Source of the DNA: Propionibacteriales bacterium
GTDB taxonomy: Bacteria; Actinomycetota; Actinomycetes; Propionibacteriales; Nocardioidaceae
Direction of reading: 5' to 3'
Assembly (NCBI GenBank): GCA_026392455.1
Contig: JAPLCB010000002.1
Location: 124,001-188,000, forward strand
DNA: 64,000 nucleotides
A model generated the notes under the pieces. That model saw nothing but the letters and a program-made list of their open reading frames with translations, was not told where the DNA came from and did no database searches. Below, in pieces: positions 42,549 through 52,688 of the stretch (positions within the stretch are counted from its first letter, which is position 1; each line of letters begins with the position of its first letter). The position numbers and the translations under genes were made by a program.

Positions 42549-42621
42549 TGGAGCCTAGGGGACTCGAACCCCTAACCCCCTGCTTGCAAAGCAGGTGCGC
42601 TACCAATTGCGCCAAGGCCCC
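42549..42621 (-). tRNA. tRNA-Ala (anticodon TGC)
   Basis: A 73-base cloverleaf without encoded CCA. The acceptor stem GGGGCCT / AGGCTCC shows the G3:U70 pair that identifies alanine tRNAs. The anticodon arm reads CTGCTTTGCAAGCAG with TGC in the loop; the T-arm has GGTTCGAGTCC. Discriminator A. Confidence 0.97.
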
Positions 42622-42652
42622 TCGTCGGCCGGAGCCGACGGGTGGAGGTGGA

Positions 42653-42778
42653 TCAGGCCTTCTCGACCGGGTCGGTGGCCTGCTGCCACAGTGCCTGCTC
42701 GTCGCGACCTTCGTCGATCTTCTTCTTGACGAAGACACCGGCGACGGCGGCAACAGCTACGAACAGCAACTTCTTCAT
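42653..42778 (-). CDS. DLW-39 family micro-protein
   Basis: A 41-residue protein, MKKLLFVAVAAVAGVFVKK then an acidic end with DEQALWQQATDPVEKA. It fits the DLW-39 family of tiny actinobacterial proteins, named for an Asp-Leu-Trp motif and a 39-residue length; here the motif is ALW. GGAGG lies five bases before the ATG. It has one membrane or signal helix. Position between the two tRNA genes downstream of gyrA is typical. No known function. Confidence 0.85.
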   Translation of the reverse strand: MKKLLFVAVAAVAGVFVKKKIDEGRDEQALWQQATDPVEKA

Positions 42779-42800
42779 TCCGACCTCCAGGTGGATTGAG

Positions 42801-42875
42801 TGGGCCCAGGAGGACTTGAACCTCCGACCTCTTCCTTATCAGGGAAGCGCTCTAACCAAGCTGAGCTATGGGCCC
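42801..42875 (-). tRNA. tRNA-Ile (anticodon GAT)
   Basis: A 75-base cloverleaf: acceptor GGGCCCA / TGGGCCC, D-arm GCTCAGCTTGGTTAGAGC, anticodon arm CTTCCCTGATAAGGAAG (GAT), T-arm GGAGGTTCAAGTCCTCC, discriminator A. No encoded CCA. Confidence 0.97.
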
Positions 42876-42968
42876 GTGCAACCAGCAGTTCCCTGCCGAC
42901 CGACAGCGAAGATTACCCCATCCAGATCGGGCCCGACAAAACGAGGTCCGACTGCGGGATCCGTCCGG

Positions 42969-43382
42969 CTACTTGTCCTCCGCGAAGGTCACTTCGACAC
43001 CGCCGACGAGGGTCGCGGCCAGGTTGTAGAGGAAGGCGCCCAAGGTGGCGATGGCCGTGATCAGGACGACGTCCGCGACCGCGACGATCATCGTGAAGCC
43101 GATCACCCGGGACGCGCCGAGGTACGTCTCGATGTCGAACGGGGTCCCGTTGCTGTCGCCGAGCGAGTCCTGCACGATCGAGTTGATCGAGTCCCACAGA
43201 CCAGCCGCCCCCAGGACGCCCCAGACGATCGCGACCGCGACCACGGTGACGATCGCGACCGCCACCGAGAGCAGGAACGACGCCTTCATCACCGACCACG
43301 GCTCCACCTGGACCAACCGGAGCCGGGCCTGGCGCACCTGTCGTACGGACTCGGTCGTGTCCTGCCCCAGGCTGGTGGCCAT
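42969..43382 (-). CDS. DUF3566 domain membrane protein
   Basis: 137 residues. Polar N terminus, then RLRLVQVEPWSVMKASFLLS, a long helix and a second helix (DVVLITAIATLGAFLYNLAA), ending in GGVEVTFAEDK, all DUF3566 hallmarks. Its ATG overlaps the gyrA stop by one base (TGATG). The family is fixed next to gyrA in actinomycetes; function unknown. Confidence 0.93.
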   Translation of the reverse strand: MATSLGQDTTESVRQVRQARLRLVQVEPWSVMKASFLLSVAVAIVTVVAVAIVWGVLGAAGLWDSINSIVQDSLGDSNGTPFDIETYLGASRVIGFTMIVAVADVVLITAIATLGAFLYNLAATLVGGVEVTFAEDK

Positions 43383-46081
43383 CAGGCCTCCTCGGTCTCG
43401 GCTGTGTCGGTCTCACCGTTCTCGGCAGTCGTGGTGCCGGCGGAAGCCTCGATTGTTGCATCCGTCGCCGCGCCGTCCGCCGGCTCGACGTCGCCGAGCT
43501 CGTCCTCGTCGTCCCCGACCTTCTCGACGCTGCGGGCCACCACAGCGACCGAGTCACCCTTCTTCGGGGTCACGAACTTCACGCCCATCGTCGAGCGACC
43601 GGTCGCCCGGAAGTCGGCGTTGATGGGGCTGCGGACGACCTGGCCGCCGGAGGTGATCGACAGGATCTCGTCGCCCTCGACCACGATGAACGCCCCGACG
43701 AGTCCGCCGCGGTCCTCGTTGGCCAACGACATCGCCTTGATACCGATGCCGCCGCGCGACTGGATCCGGTAGTCCGAGATCCGGGTTCGCTTCGCAAAGC
43801 CGCCGTCGGTGATCGTGAAGACGTACTGGACCTTGACCTCCTCGGCACTCTCGGCGCCCTCGGCGGCCACGGCACCTTCGTCGAGCGCCTCCTTGGCGAC
43901 CTCGTCGGCGCGGATCACCGACATCGACAGCACCGAGTCGCCCTCGCGGAACTTCATCCCCTGGACACCCGAGGTGGCCCGGCCCATCGGCCGCAGCTGG
44001 GAGTCGTCGGCCGGGAAGCGGATCGCCTGACCCTTGCGGGAGACCAGCAGGATGTGGTCCGCGGAGTCGACCAGCTCGGCGCCGATCAGCTCGTCGTCGT
44101 CCTCACGGAAGTTGATCGCGATGACACCGGCCTGACGCGGTGAGTTGTAGTCACCCAGGCGGGTCTTCTTGACCAGGCCGTTGCGGGTCGCGAGCACCAG
44201 GTACGGCGACTGCTCGTAGTCACGGATCGCCAGCACCTGGGCGATGTTCTCGTCCGGCTGGAAGCTCAGCAGCCCGGCGACGTGACCGCCCTTGGCGTCG
44301 CGCGACGCCTCCGGGAGGTTGTAGGCCTTGGTCCGGTAGACCCGGCCTGCGGTGGTGAAGAACAACAACCAGTGGTGGTTCGACGTGGAGATGAAGTGGT
44401 CCACCACGTCGTCGCCGCGCAGGGTCGCGCCGCGCACACCCTTGCCGCCCCGCTTCTGGGTCCGGTACTGGTCGGCCCGGGTCCGCTTGGCGTAGCCGCC
44501 GCGGGTGATGGTGACGACCAGCTCCTCGTCGGGGATCAGGTCTTCCATCGACAGGTCGCCGTCGGCCGCGATGATCTGGGTACGACGGTCGTCGCCGTAC
44601 TTGTCGACGATCGCGGCGAGCTCCTCGGAGATGATCGAGCGCTGCCGGGTGATGTTCGCGAGGATGTCGATGTAGTCGGCGATCTCCAGCTCGATCTCGG
44701 CCAGGTCGTCGATGATCCGCTGACGCTGCAGCGCGGCCAGCTGGCGCAGCTGCATGTCGAGGATTGCGTTGGCCTGGAGCTCGTCGATGTCGAGCAGCTC
44801 GATCAGGCCCTGGCGAGCGTCGTTCGCGTCCGGCGAGCTGCGGATGAGCGCGATCACCTCGTCGAGCATGTCGAGCGCCTTGACCAGGCCGCGCAGGATG
44901 TGGGCGCGCTCCTCGGCCTTGCGCAACCGGTACGTCGTCCGGCGCTGGATGACCTCGATCTGGTGGGCGACCCAGTTGGAGATGAACTGGTCGATGGTCA
45001 GCGTGCGCGGGACGCCGTCGACCAGGGCCAGCATGTTCGCGGAGAAGTTGGTCTGCAGCTCGGTGTGCTTGAGCAGGTTGTTCAGCACGACCCGGGCGAC
45101 CGCGTCGCGCTTGAGCACGACGACCAGACGCTGACCGGTCCGACCGGACGAGTCGTCACGGACGTCGGAGATGCCCTGGACCTTGCCGGAGTCCGCGAGC
45201 TCGGCGATCTTCAGCGCCAGGTTGTCCGGGTTCACCATGTACGGGAGCTCGGTGATGGACAGGCAGGTGCGGCCCTTGGCGTCCTCGTCGATCTCGATGA
45301 CCGCGCGCTGGGTCACCGATCCGCGACCGGTGCGGTAGGCCTGCTCGATGCCCTGGCGGCCCACGATCAGCGCGCCGTTGGGGAAGTCGGGTCCCTTGAT
45401 CCGCTCGATCAGCGCGTCCTGGAGCTCCTCGCGGGTGGCGTCCGGGTGCTCCAACGCCCACTGGGCGCCTTCGGCAACTTCGCGCAGGTTGTGCGGCGGG
45501 ATGTTGGTCGCCATCCCGACGGCGATGCCGGCGGAACCGTTGACCAGAAGGTTCGGGTAGCGCGCCGGGAGGACGGTCGGCTCCTCGGAGCGGCCGTCGT
45601 AGTTCGGCTGGAAGTTGACGGTCTCCTCGGTGATGTCGCGGACCATCTCCAGGGCCAGCGGCGCCATCCGGCACTCGGTGTACCGCATCGCCGCGGCGGA
45701 GTCGTTGCCCGGGGAACCGAAGTTGCCCTGCCCGTGGATCAGCGGCGCGCGCATCACCCACGGCTGGGCCAGCCGGACCAAGGTGTCGTAGATCGCGGTG
45801 TCACCGTGCGGGTGGTACTGACCCATCACGTCACCGACGACGCGCGAGCACTTGGAGAACCCGCGGTCGGGGCGGTAGCCGCCGTCGTACATCGCGTAGA
45901 GCACGCGCCGGTGAACCGGCTTCAGCCCGTCGCGTACGTCCGGCAGCGCGCGGCCGACGATGACCGCCATCGCGTAGTCGATGTAGGCGCGCTGCATCGA
46001 GGTCTGCAGCTCGATGGGCTCGATCCGGCCGCCGGGGCCCGGGCCCTCGGAGGCGGTGGCGTCGGTGGGGGTCTCAGTCAT
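43382..46081 (-). CDS. gyrA: DNA gyrase subunit A
   Basis: 899 residues. The breakage-reunion domain carries the catalytic Tyr in [10 protein letters not shown]; the quinolone-resistance region reads [14 protein letters not shown], with Thr at the position of E. coli Ser83 and Asp retained at 87. The C-terminal beta-pinwheel contains the GyrA box QRGGKGVRG and repeated VxxxTxxGxxxR blades. An acidic Glu/Ala/Thr tail of about 60 residues follows the last blade. Gyrase introduces negative supercoils with GyrB. Confidence 0.98.
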   Translation of the reverse strand: MTETPTDATASEGPGPGGRIEPIELQTSMQRAYIDYAMAVIVGRALPDVRDGLKPVHRRVLYAMYDGGYRPDRGFSKCSRVVGDVMGQYHPHGDTAIYDTLVRLAQPWVMRAPLIHGQGNFGSPGNDSAAAMRYTECRMAPLALEMVRDITEETVNFQPNYDGRSEEPTVLPARYPNLLVNGSAGIAVGMATNIPPHNLREVAEGAQWALEHPDATREELQDALIERIKGPDFPNGALIVGRQGIEQAYRTGRGSVTQRAVIEIDEDAKGRTCLSITELPYMVNPDNLALKIAELADSGKVQGISDVRDDSSGRTGQRLVVVLKRDAVARVVLNNLLKHTELQTNFSANMLALVDGVPRTLTIDQFISNWVAHQIEVIQRRTTYRLRKAEERAHILRGLVKALDMLDEVIALIRSSPDANDARQGLIELLDIDELQANAILDMQLRQLAALQRQRIIDDLAEIELEIADYIDILANITRQRSIISEELAAIVDKYGDDRRTQIIAADGDLSMEDLIPDEELVVTITRGGYAKRTRADQYRTQKRGGKGVRGATLRGDDVVDHFISTSNHHWLLFFTTAGRVYRTKAYNLPEASRDAKGGHVAGLLSFQPDENIAQVLAIRDYEQSPYLVLATRNGLVKKTRLGDYNSPRQAGVIAINFREDDDELIGAELVDSADHILLVSRKGQAIRFPADDSQLRPMGRATSGVQGMKFREGDSVLSMSVIRADEVAKEALDEGAVAAEGAESAEEVKVQYVFTITDGGFAKRTRISDYRIQSRGGIGIKAMSLANEDRGGLVGAFIVVEGDEILSITSGGQVVRSPINADFRATGRSTMGVKFVTPKKGDSVAVVARSVEKVGDDEDELGDVEPADGAATDATIEASAGTTTAENGETDTAETEEA

Positions 46082-46103
46082 CAGTTCGTCTTTCGTCGTA
46101 CGA

Positions 46104-46145
46104 GGTTTCGAGACAGGCCGTGCCGGCCTTCCTCAACCAACAGGG
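46104..46145. repeat. REP-like element between gyrB and gyrA
   Basis: GGTTTCGAGACAGGCCGTGC...CCTCAACCAACAGG, a single diverged copy of the family seen at 8343-8522 and 38341-38462. It contains the inverted repeat GGCCGTGCCGGCC. It lies between gyrB and gyrA, so it must be transcribed if the two are one operon. Confidence 0.7.
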
Positions 46146-46148
46146 GGT

Positions 46149-48284
46149 TCAGATGTCGAGGAACCTGACGTCCTTGGCGTTGCGCTGGATGAAGGACCGA
46201 CGCAGCTCGACGTCCTCACCCATCAGCGTGGAGAAGACCTCGTCGGCCTGGGCCGCGTCGTCGAGGGTGACCTGCAGCATCAGACGCTGCTCCGGGTTCA
46301 TGGTGGTCTCCCACAGCTCCTCGGCGTTCATCTCACCGAGACCCTTGTACCGCTGGACCGGGTTCTCCTTGGGCAGCTTCTTGCCGGCGTCGAGACCGTG
46401 CGCCATCATCGCGTCGCGCTCGGAGTCGGAGTAGACGAACTCGTGCTCGGCGGGCTTGTTCCAGCGGAGCCGGTACAGCGGCGGCTGCGCCATGTAGACG
46501 TAGCCGTGCTCGATCAGCGGCTTCATGAACCGGAAGAGCAACGTCAGCAGCAGCGTGTTGATGTGGTGGCCGTCGACGTCGGCGTCGGCCATCAGGACAA
46601 CCTTGTGGTAGCGGAGCTTCTCGAGGTTGAACTCCTCGTGGATGCCGGTGCCGAGGGCCGAGATGATCGCCTGGACCTCGGTGTTGGCCAGCACCTTGTC
46701 GATGCGGGCCTTCTCGACGTTCAGGATCTTGCCGCGGATCGGGAGGATCGCCTGGACGCGAGGGTCGCGTCCCTGCCGCGCAGAACCGCCGGCCGAGTCG
46801 CCCTCGACGATGAAGACCTCGCACTCCTCGGGGTTGGTCGACTGGCAGTCGCTCAGCTTGCCCGGGAGTCCGCCACCGCCGAGCAGACCCTTGCGGTTGC
46901 GAGCGAGGTCACGGGCCTTGCGCGCGGCCATCCGTGCCTGCGCCGCAGCCTGGGACTTGCGGATGATCTCCTTTCCCTCGGCCGGGTTCTCCTCGAGCCA
47001 GGCACCGAGCTGGTCGTTGACGATCCGCTGCACGAAGCCCTTGGCCTCGGTGTTGCCGAGCTTCGTCTTGGTCTGACCCTCGAACTGGGGCTCCCCGAGC
47101 TTGATCGAGATGATCGCGGTCAGGCCCTCGCGGATGTCGTCGCCGGAGACCCGGTCCTCGCGCTTCTTGATCAGTCCCCACTCCTCGCCCCAGCTGTTGA
47201 CCAGGGTGGTGAGCGAGGCCCGGAAACCCTCCTCGTGGGTACCGCCCTCGTGGGTGTTGATCGTGTTCGCGAAGGTGTGCACCGACTCCTGGTACGAGGT
47301 GTTCCACTGCATCGCGAGCTCGAGCGACATGTGGTTCTCGGTGCCCTCGGGGGTCTCTGCCTCGAAGCTGATGATCGTCTGGTTGGCGACGACCTTGCGG
47401 CGGTTCAGGTGCTCGACGTAGTCGACCAGACCGCGGTCGTACTTGAAGCGGCGCTCGAGCACCCCGCTCTTCCCCGCGTCCTCAGCGCCCTCGCCGTTGA
47501 CCCCGGCGTCGTCGGCGTCGTCGGTCATCGGATCGACCTGGGCGTCGATGTCGTCGTCGCTCTGCATCGGGTCGTCGAGGATGTCCTCGAGCCCCTCGAC
47601 CGCCGGACGCTCGTCGCGGACGATGATCTCCAGGCCCTTGTTGAGGAAGGCCATCTCCCGGATCCGGTTGGTGATCGTCTCCAGGTTGTACGTCGTGGTC
47701 TCGAAGATGTCGGGGGACGCGTAGTAGGTGATCGTGGTCCCGGTCCGCTCGCCGGGCTCCATCGGCCTGACCTCGGCCAGGTCGGCATCGGGGACGCCGA
47801 CGGTGAAGGTCTGCCGCCAGAGGTGACCGCGGTTCTTGACCTCGGCGATGACCGTCGTCGACAACGCGTTGACCACCGAGATGCCGACGCCGTGCAGACC
47901 GCCGGAGACCTTGTAGCCGCCACCGCCGAACTTGCCGCCGGCGTGCAGCATCGTGAGCGCCATGGTGAGCGCCGAGATCCCCTCGGTCGGGTGGATGTCG
48001 GTGGGGATGCCGCGCCCGTTGTCCTCGACCCGGATGCCACCGTCGGCCTGGAGGGTCAGGATGATCTTGTCGCAGTGACCGGCCAGGGACTCGTCGACCG
48101 AGTTGTCGACGACCTCCCAGATCAGGTGGTGCAGACCGCGCTCACCGGTCGAGCCGATGTACATCCCGGGACGCTTGCGGACTGCTTCGAGACCTTCGAG
48201 GACCTGGATCGCGCTGGCGTCGTAGTTTCCTGCTTCGACGGCGGATCCGCTGGTTACGGTTTCAGCCTGTTCTGGCTCAGCCAC
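46149..48284 (-). CDS. gyrB: DNA gyrase subunit B
   Basis: About 711 residues. GHKL ATPase ([40 protein letters not shown]), transducer, and TOPRIM domain ([33 protein letters not shown]). An acidic insertion of about 35 residues (Asp/Glu-rich, near residue 245) falls in the transducer domain and is longer than in E. coli. I prefer the GTG at 48284, which follows AGAGG by five bases; the frame is open to a GTG at 48308. Confidence 0.97.
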   Translation of the reverse strand: MAEPEQAETVTSGSAVEAGNYDASAIQVLEGLEAVRKRPGMYIGSTGERGLHHLIWEVVDNSVDESLAGHCDKIILTLQADGGIRVEDNGRGIPTDIHPTEGISALTMALTMLHAGGKFGGGGYKVSGGLHGVGISVVNALSTTVIAEVKNRGHLWRQTFTVGVPDADLAEVRPMEPGERTGTTITYYASPDIFETTTYNLETITNRIREMAFLNKGLEIIVRDERPAVEGLEDILDDPMQSDDDIDAQVDPMTDDADDAGVNGEGAEDAGKSGVLERRFKYDRGLVDYVEHLNRRKVVANQTIISFEAETPEGTENHMSLELAMQWNTSYQESVHTFANTINTHEGGTHEEGFRASLTTLVNSWGEEWGLIKKREDRVSGDDIREGLTAIISIKLGEPQFEGQTKTKLGNTEAKGFVQRIVNDQLGAWLEENPAEGKEIIRKSQAAAQARMAARKARDLARNRKGLLGGGGLPGKLSDCQSTNPEECEVFIVEGDSAGGSARQGRDPRVQAILPIRGKILNVEKARIDKVLANTEVQAIISALGTGIHEEFNLEKLRYHKVVLMADADVDGHHINTLLLTLLFRFMKPLIEHGYVYMAQPPLYRLRWNKPAEHEFVYSDSERDAMMAHGLDAGKKLPKENPVQRYKGLGEMNAEELWETTMNPEQRLMLQVTLDDAAQADEVFSTLMGEDVELRRSFIQRNAKDVRFLDI

Positions 48285-48446
48285 GGTTTCCTCTTCACTT
48301 GGTGTCACGACACGAGAACGGCCGTCGAGCTCAGCGCCTGTTTCGCGCTACGAACTCTCGGACGGCCACACCTCAGCCTACCCGTCAGGGCCCTCAAATC
48401 ACGGGTACCTCGTTCGGAATGGAGGGATCTTGGTCGAAAATTGCCG

Positions 48447-48476
48447 CTCAGAAGCCCCAGAGCGGCCCTTTGGACC
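48447..48476 (-). terminator. Hairpin terminator downstream of dciA
   Basis: Read on the minus strand, a 7-bp stem GCCGCTC/GAGCGGC with a 10-base loop is followed by AATTTT, a short T-run. It is preceded by a second hairpin GGCCCT/AGGGCC (48474-48488). It ends the recF-dciA transcript before the gyrB promoter. Confidence 0.6.
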
Positions 48477-48565
48477 CTTTTCAGGGCCTCAGGTTAGGGA
48501 CGGTACGGCCGCGGAGCCCGCAGATCGGCTCTGACGCAATCCCGACGGTCCGGCGCAGGCGGTGG

Positions 48566-49096
48566 TCAGCCCCAGGTGTCCCGGGGTCCACGGCCCTTGA
48601 CCCGCAACCGTCCCGAGGTCCACTTCGGGACGTGCGGACCGAGTACGTCGATGACCTCGATGGTGCCGTCGCCCAGCTCCTCGTTGAGCCGTCGGACCAC
48701 GTTGGCGGCGAGCATCTTCATCTGGGTCGCCCAGGCAGTCGAGTCGGTGCGGACGACCAGGCGTCCCTCCGAGTACGACTCCGGGGTCACGTGGTCGGCG
48801 ACCTCCCGGCCGACGATGGCACCCCACCGGGTGAAGACCCCGTGCACCCGGAGCTCGGTCTGCCACCCCTGCTCGGTGACGAACCGACCCAGCGACGAGT
48901 CCAGCGTCTGCGGATCACGGTCGTCGGGGTGCGCTGAGCTCGCCTTGGGAAGAATCCTGCGCGCAGGCTTCCCCTTGCGGCGCAGGGGTCCGGTCTTCCC
49001 GGCCAGCCCGCGCGCGATGCTGCGAGCCAGGTCCAGGCCGGTCTCGTCGTGGTTCTCGGCACGGTCGCCGTCCGGTGTCGTCTCCTCGTCAGGCAT
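48566..49096 (-). CDS. DciA/DUF721 family protein
   Basis: 176 residues. A disordered charged N terminus precedes the DUF721 domain ([39 protein letters not shown]). DciA loads or recruits the replicative helicase DnaB in bacteria lacking DnaC; the actinobacterial relation is established by homology. The start overlaps the recF stop by 8 bases. Confidence 0.9.
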   Translation of the reverse strand: MPDEETTPDGDRAENHDETGLDLARSIARGLAGKTGPLRRKGKPARRILPKASSAHPDDRDPQTLDSSLGRFVTEQGWQTELRVHGVFTRWGAIVGREVADHVTPESYSEGRLVVRTDSTAWATQMKMLAANVVRRLNEELGDGTIEVIDVLGPHVPKWTSGRLRVKGRGPRDTWG

Positions 49097-50216
49097 CGAG
49101 GGTCACCTCGCCCCCGGCCACGATGAATCTCCGCCCCCGCAGCTGGTCGGGGATGTCGTCGGCCACGGCGGCCGTGATCAGGACCTGCTCGGCGTCCGCG
49201 ACCAGCTCAGCGAGCTGGGACCGTCTCCCAGAATCAAGCTCAGCGAAAACGTCGTCCAGGATCAGCACCGGGTCGTCTCCCTCGGCCCTCAAGAGGTCGT
49301 AGGACGCCAGTCTGAGGCCCAGGGCGAACGACCAGGACTCACCGTGGCTCGCGTAGCCCTTGACCGGAAGGTCGCCGAGCGAGAACAGGACGTCGTCCCG
49401 GTGCGGTCCGACCAGGGTGAGCGCTCGCTCGAACTCGTCGGTCCGTCGCCGCAGGAGCTCGGCCAGGATCTGGTCCTCGAGTGCCACGTCACCGCTGAGC
49501 TCGAAGCTCGGTCGGTAGACCAGGACCGCGTCGTCGCGGTTCGCCCCCCGGGCGACTGCCTCGTAGGCCTTGCCGATCAGCGGGGTGAGGTTGTCGATCA
49601 GCTCGATCCGACGGCGGATGATCTCGGCTCCCAGCTCGGCGACGCGGGAGTCCCAGACCGCGAGGGTCGAGACCAGGGTCTCGTCGCTCTCCCGGGCGCG
49701 CCGGTTCCCCCGGGCCGTCTTGAGCAGTGAGTTGCGTTGCTTGAGCACCCGCTCGTAGTCGGCCCTGATCCCCGCGAAGCGGGGCGAGATCTGCACCAGC
49801 AGGTCGTCCATGAAACGACGGCGCTCGGACGGATCACCCTTGACCAGGGACAGGTCCTCGGGGGAGAACACCACGGTGCGGACCAGGCCGAGGAGCTCCT
49901 TGGCCCGCGGCAGCGGGGATTTGTTGATCCGGGCTCGGTTCGACTTCCCCGGATTGATCTCGATCTCCAGGACCGCCCGCCGGTCGTCCCGGACGACCGC
50001 CGCACGGACGATCGCCTGGGTGGCACCCTGGCGGACCATCGGGGCATCCGAGGAGACCCGGTGCGACGACAGGCTCGAGAGGTAGTCGATCGCCTCGACC
50101 AGGTTGGTCTTTCCCTGACCGTTGCGCCCCACGAAGGCCGTCACGCCCGGACCGATCTCGACCTCGACCGACGGATAGGAACGGAAGTCGTGCAGCGACA
50201 GGTGGGCGACGTACAC
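49089..50216 (-). CDS. recF: DNA replication/repair protein RecF
   Basis: 375 residues. An SMC-like ATPase: [20 protein letters not shown] (Walker A), the ABC signature region ending [15 protein letters not shown], and Walker [15 protein letters not shown]. It loads RecA at gaps with RecO and RecR. It follows gnd by two bases and overlaps dciA, forming gnd-recF-dciA in one unit. Confidence 0.97.
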   Translation of the reverse strand: MYVAHLSLHDFRSYPSVEVEIGPGVTAFVGRNGQGKTNLVEAIDYLSSLSSHRVSSDAPMVRQGATQAIVRAAVVRDDRRAVLEIEINPGKSNRARINKSPLPRAKELLGLVRTVVFSPEDLSLVKGDPSERRRFMDDLLVQISPRFAGIRADYERVLKQRNSLLKTARGNRRARESDETLVSTLAVWDSRVAELGAEIIRRRIELIDNLTPLIGKAYEAVARGANRDDAVLVYRPSFELSGDVALEDQILAELLRRRTDEFERALTLVGPHRDDVLFSLGDLPVKGYASHGESWSFALGLRLASYDLLRAEGDDPVLILDDVFAELDSGRRSQLAELVADAEQVLITAAVADDIPDQLRGRRFIVAGGEVTLDA

Positions 50217-50218
50217 GG

Positions 50219-51127
50219 TTAGCTCTCGGGCGTGACGTCCCCGCCCGGAGGCGGCTCGGTATGGAGGGCGTGCCCACCGAACTGGTTGCGCATCGCGGCG
50301 ATCGCCTTCATCGCCGGAGCGTCGTCCTGGCGAGAGACGAACCGCGCGTAGAGCGCGGCAGTGATCGCCGGCGTCGCGACCGCGTTCTCGATCCCCGCCT
50401 CCACCGTCCAGCGGCCCTCGCCGGAGTCGTCGGCGTAACCGCGGATTCCTTCGAGGTTCGGCTTCTCGTCGAGTGCTGCCACCAGCAGGTCCAGCAACCA
50501 GGACCGGATGACGGTCCCTTCCTTCCAGGAACGGAAGACCTCCGTCACGTTCTCGACCAGGTCGACGGTCTCCAGCAGCTCCCAGCCCTCGGCGTACGAC
50601 TGCATGATCGCGTACTCGATGCCGTTGTGAACCATCTTGGAGAAGTGCCCCGAGCCCACCTTGCCGGCGTGGACCCAGCCGTAGTCGCCCTCGGGCTTGA
50701 GGGTGTCGAAGACCGGTTGCACCTTGGCGATGTCGTCGGCAGTGCCGCCGGCCATCAGGGCGTAGCCGTTCTGAAGACCCCAGACCCCACCGGAGACCCC
50801 GCAGTCGACGAAGCCGATGCCTTGGGGGGCGAGCAGCTCAGCGTGCCGGATGTCTTCGGTCCACCGCGAGTTGCCTCCGTCGACGATGAGGTCGCCGTCG
50901 CCCAGGAGCTCGCCGAGAGCGAGTACGGTCTCGTCGGTCGGTACGCCGGCGGGCACCATCACCCAGACGACCTTGGGACTCGGGAGCTGCGCGACCATGT
51001 CCTCGAGGCTGGTCGAGTCACTGATCTCCTGGTTGCGGTCGTAACCGACGACGGTGTGTCCACCGTTGCGCAGCCGGGTGCGCATGTTGCCGCCCATCTT
51101 GCCGAGTCCGACGAGTCCGAGGTGCAT
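50219..51127 (-). CDS. gnd: 6-phosphogluconate dehydrogenase, decarboxylating (short, YqeC/GntZ type)
   Basis: 302 residues, shorter than the 470-residue E. coli form. The NAD(P) site is [19 protein letters not shown], with the substrate motif [13 protein letters not shown] and catalytic Lys/Asn in [15 protein letters not shown]. It oxidises 6-phosphogluconate to ribulose 5-phosphate and CO2. Placement between dnaN and recF is a common actinobacterial arrangement. Confidence 0.95.
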   Translation of the reverse strand: MHLGLVGLGKMGGNMRTRLRNGGHTVVGYDRNQEISDSTSLEDMVAQLPSPKVVWVMVPAGVPTDETVLALGELLGDGDLIVDGGNSRWTEDIRHAELLAPQGIGFVDCGVSGGVWGLQNGYALMAGGTADDIAKVQPVFDTLKPEGDYGWVHAGKVGSGHFSKMVHNGIEYAIMQSYAEGWELLETVDLVENVTEVFRSWKEGTVIRSWLLDLLVAALDEKPNLEGIRGYADDSGEGRWTVEAGIENAVATPAITAALYARFVSRQDDAPAMKAIAAMRNQFGGHALHTEPPPGGDVTPES

Positions 51128-51166
51128 GCGCTGGGCCCTTCTTCGAGGATCAGGTCTGCGGAAGGA

Positions 51167-52330
51167 TCAGGACAACAGGCGGCGAGGCATCAACAGGTAC
51201 TTGAAGGTGGCAGCGGTATCCGCGCTGTTCGCGTCGAGCGAGTCCACTCCCGAGAGTACGACCGGCTTCGCCGATGTGGTGAAGGCCAGCTCGACGAACT
51301 TCGTCTCCAGGGCCGACAGTCCGTCGAGCAGGAACTGCGGGTTGAACCCAGTGGTGAGGTCGTCGCCGGTGATGGTGGCCTGGATCGCCTCGCTGGCCAT
51401 CGCCTCCTCGCCGGATCCGGCGTCGAGGGTGAGCGCGCCGTCCTTGAAGGAGAGCTGGACGGCGGTGTTCCGCTCGGCGACCAGGGCGACTCGCTTGACC
51501 GCGTCCATGAACTCCTCGCGGCTGACCACGGCCAGGGTCAGGTGCTCGCTGGGGAACAGCGACCGGACCTTCGGGAACTCGCCGTCGAGGAGGCGGGTCG
51601 TCGTACGACGGATACCGCCGCCGGCCGATCCCTCGAAACCGATGATTCCTTCGCCGTTGCCCGAGCTGGACAGCGCGATCGAGATCTCGCTCCCGCCGGT
51701 CAGTGACTTGGCGGTGTCCGCGAGAACCTTGGCCGGGACCAGGGCGGCCGCCGAGATGTCCGGCGTACCGGGCTGCCACTCGAGCTCGCGCTGGGAGAGC
51801 CGGAACCGGTCGGTCGCGAGCATCGAGATCGACGAACCGTCCAGCTCGAGGCGAACGCCGGTCAGGACCGGGAGCATGTCGTCGCGACCAGCCGCGGTGA
51901 CGGCCTGGGCGACAGCGTCTGCGAAGTCCTTGCTGCTGACCTTGCCCTTGGACTCGGGCATCGCCGGCAGGGACGGGTAGTCCTCGACGGGCATCGTCTG
52001 CAGGCTGAACCTGGCCGAACCACAGGTCAGGGTGACCTTGGCACCGTCGATCTGCATCTCGACCGGCTTGTTCGGCAGGCTGCGGCAGATGTCGGCGAGC
52101 AGGCGGCCGGACACCAGGGCTCGTCCCTCGATGGAGACGTCGGCGTTCAGCGTTGCTCGCGCGGAAGTCTCGTAGTCGAAGGTCGACAGCTGGAGCCCGT
52201 CCGCCCCGTCGATGGCGCCGGCCTCGATGAGGAGGCCGGCCAGCACGGGTGCACTCGGACGCAGGGGGAGAGCGCGGGCCGTCCAGGCGACGGCGTCAGC
52301 GAGAACATCGCGCTCGACACGGAACTTCAC
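51167..52330 (-). CDS. dnaN: DNA polymerase III sliding clamp beta subunit
   Basis: 387 residues, three clamp domains. It opens MKFRVERDVLADAVAWTARAL; DNMLPVLTGVRLE-type (here DDMLPVLTGVRLELDG) and the C-terminal LMPRRLLS variant of the usual LMPMRL tail are visible. It forms a ring that tethers the replicase. It lies directly after the origin gap downstream of dnaA. Confidence 0.97.
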   Translation of the reverse strand: MKFRVERDVLADAVAWTARALPLRPSAPVLAGLLIEAGAIDGADGLQLSTFDYETSARATLNADVSIEGRALVSGRLLADICRSLPNKPVEMQIDGAKVTLTCGSARFSLQTMPVEDYPSLPAMPESKGKVSSKDFADAVAQAVTAAGRDDMLPVLTGVRLELDGSSISMLATDRFRLSQRELEWQPGTPDISAAALVPAKVLADTAKSLTGGSEISIALSSSGNGEGIIGFEGSAGGGIRRTTTRLLDGEFPKVRSLFPSEHLTLAVVSREEFMDAVKRVALVAERNTAVQLSFKDGALTLDAGSGEEAMASEAIQATITGDDLTTGFNPQFLLDGLSALETKFVELAFTTSAKPVVLSGVDSLDANSADTAATFKYLLMPRRLLS

Positions 52331-52688
52331 GGGTGTTTCCTCCTGCGGTTCTGCCTCAGCGTGTTCGAGGCCTCATGCCTTGGGACTGGGCATCCTGCCA
52401 CGCTGCGGTCCGGTCTGGGTGGTTGTCCCCACCCGGGGACGTTTCCGGTTGTTGCGCGGCGAAGGATGAATTACTAGATCTAGTCGTCGTAGTAGGGCCG
52501 GTGGATTCTGTGGAGAACTCATGAAACCGCAGGTCACCGACACAATTTTGTGATTCCGAGGCTGTGGAGCACCGACTCGGAAACAACAGGTTCCTGTGGT
52601 TCGCGATTCGGGTTGTGCACCGAGATGTCTGTTTGTCCACAGTCCTCCCCTGCTTCGTCCACGGGAATTCACCCGGGGAACCACAGGG
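52331..52688. other. Probable replication origin (oriC) between dnaA and dnaN
   Basis: A 358-base non-coding gap. One perfect actinobacterial DnaA box TTGTCCACA lies at 52633-52641. Near matches are TTGTCCCCA (52423-52431) and, on the minus strand, TTCTCCACA (52509-52517) and TGCTCCACA (52563-52571). A lower-GC stretch with the palindrome CTAGATCTAG (near 52473-52482) may be part of the unwinding element. The number of recognisable boxes is low compared with Streptomyces. Confidence 0.8.

Noticed and set aside
42555-42878. Island integrated at a tRNA gene
   Set aside because: Both tRNAs are intact, with no integrase nearby and no duplicated 3' end; the arrangement is the ordinary gyrA-linked one.
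44282-46168. 628-codon plus-strand frame antisense to gyrA
   Set aside because: It is antisense to an unmistakable gyrA, with Val/Leu/Asp/Gly bias from the opposite strand.
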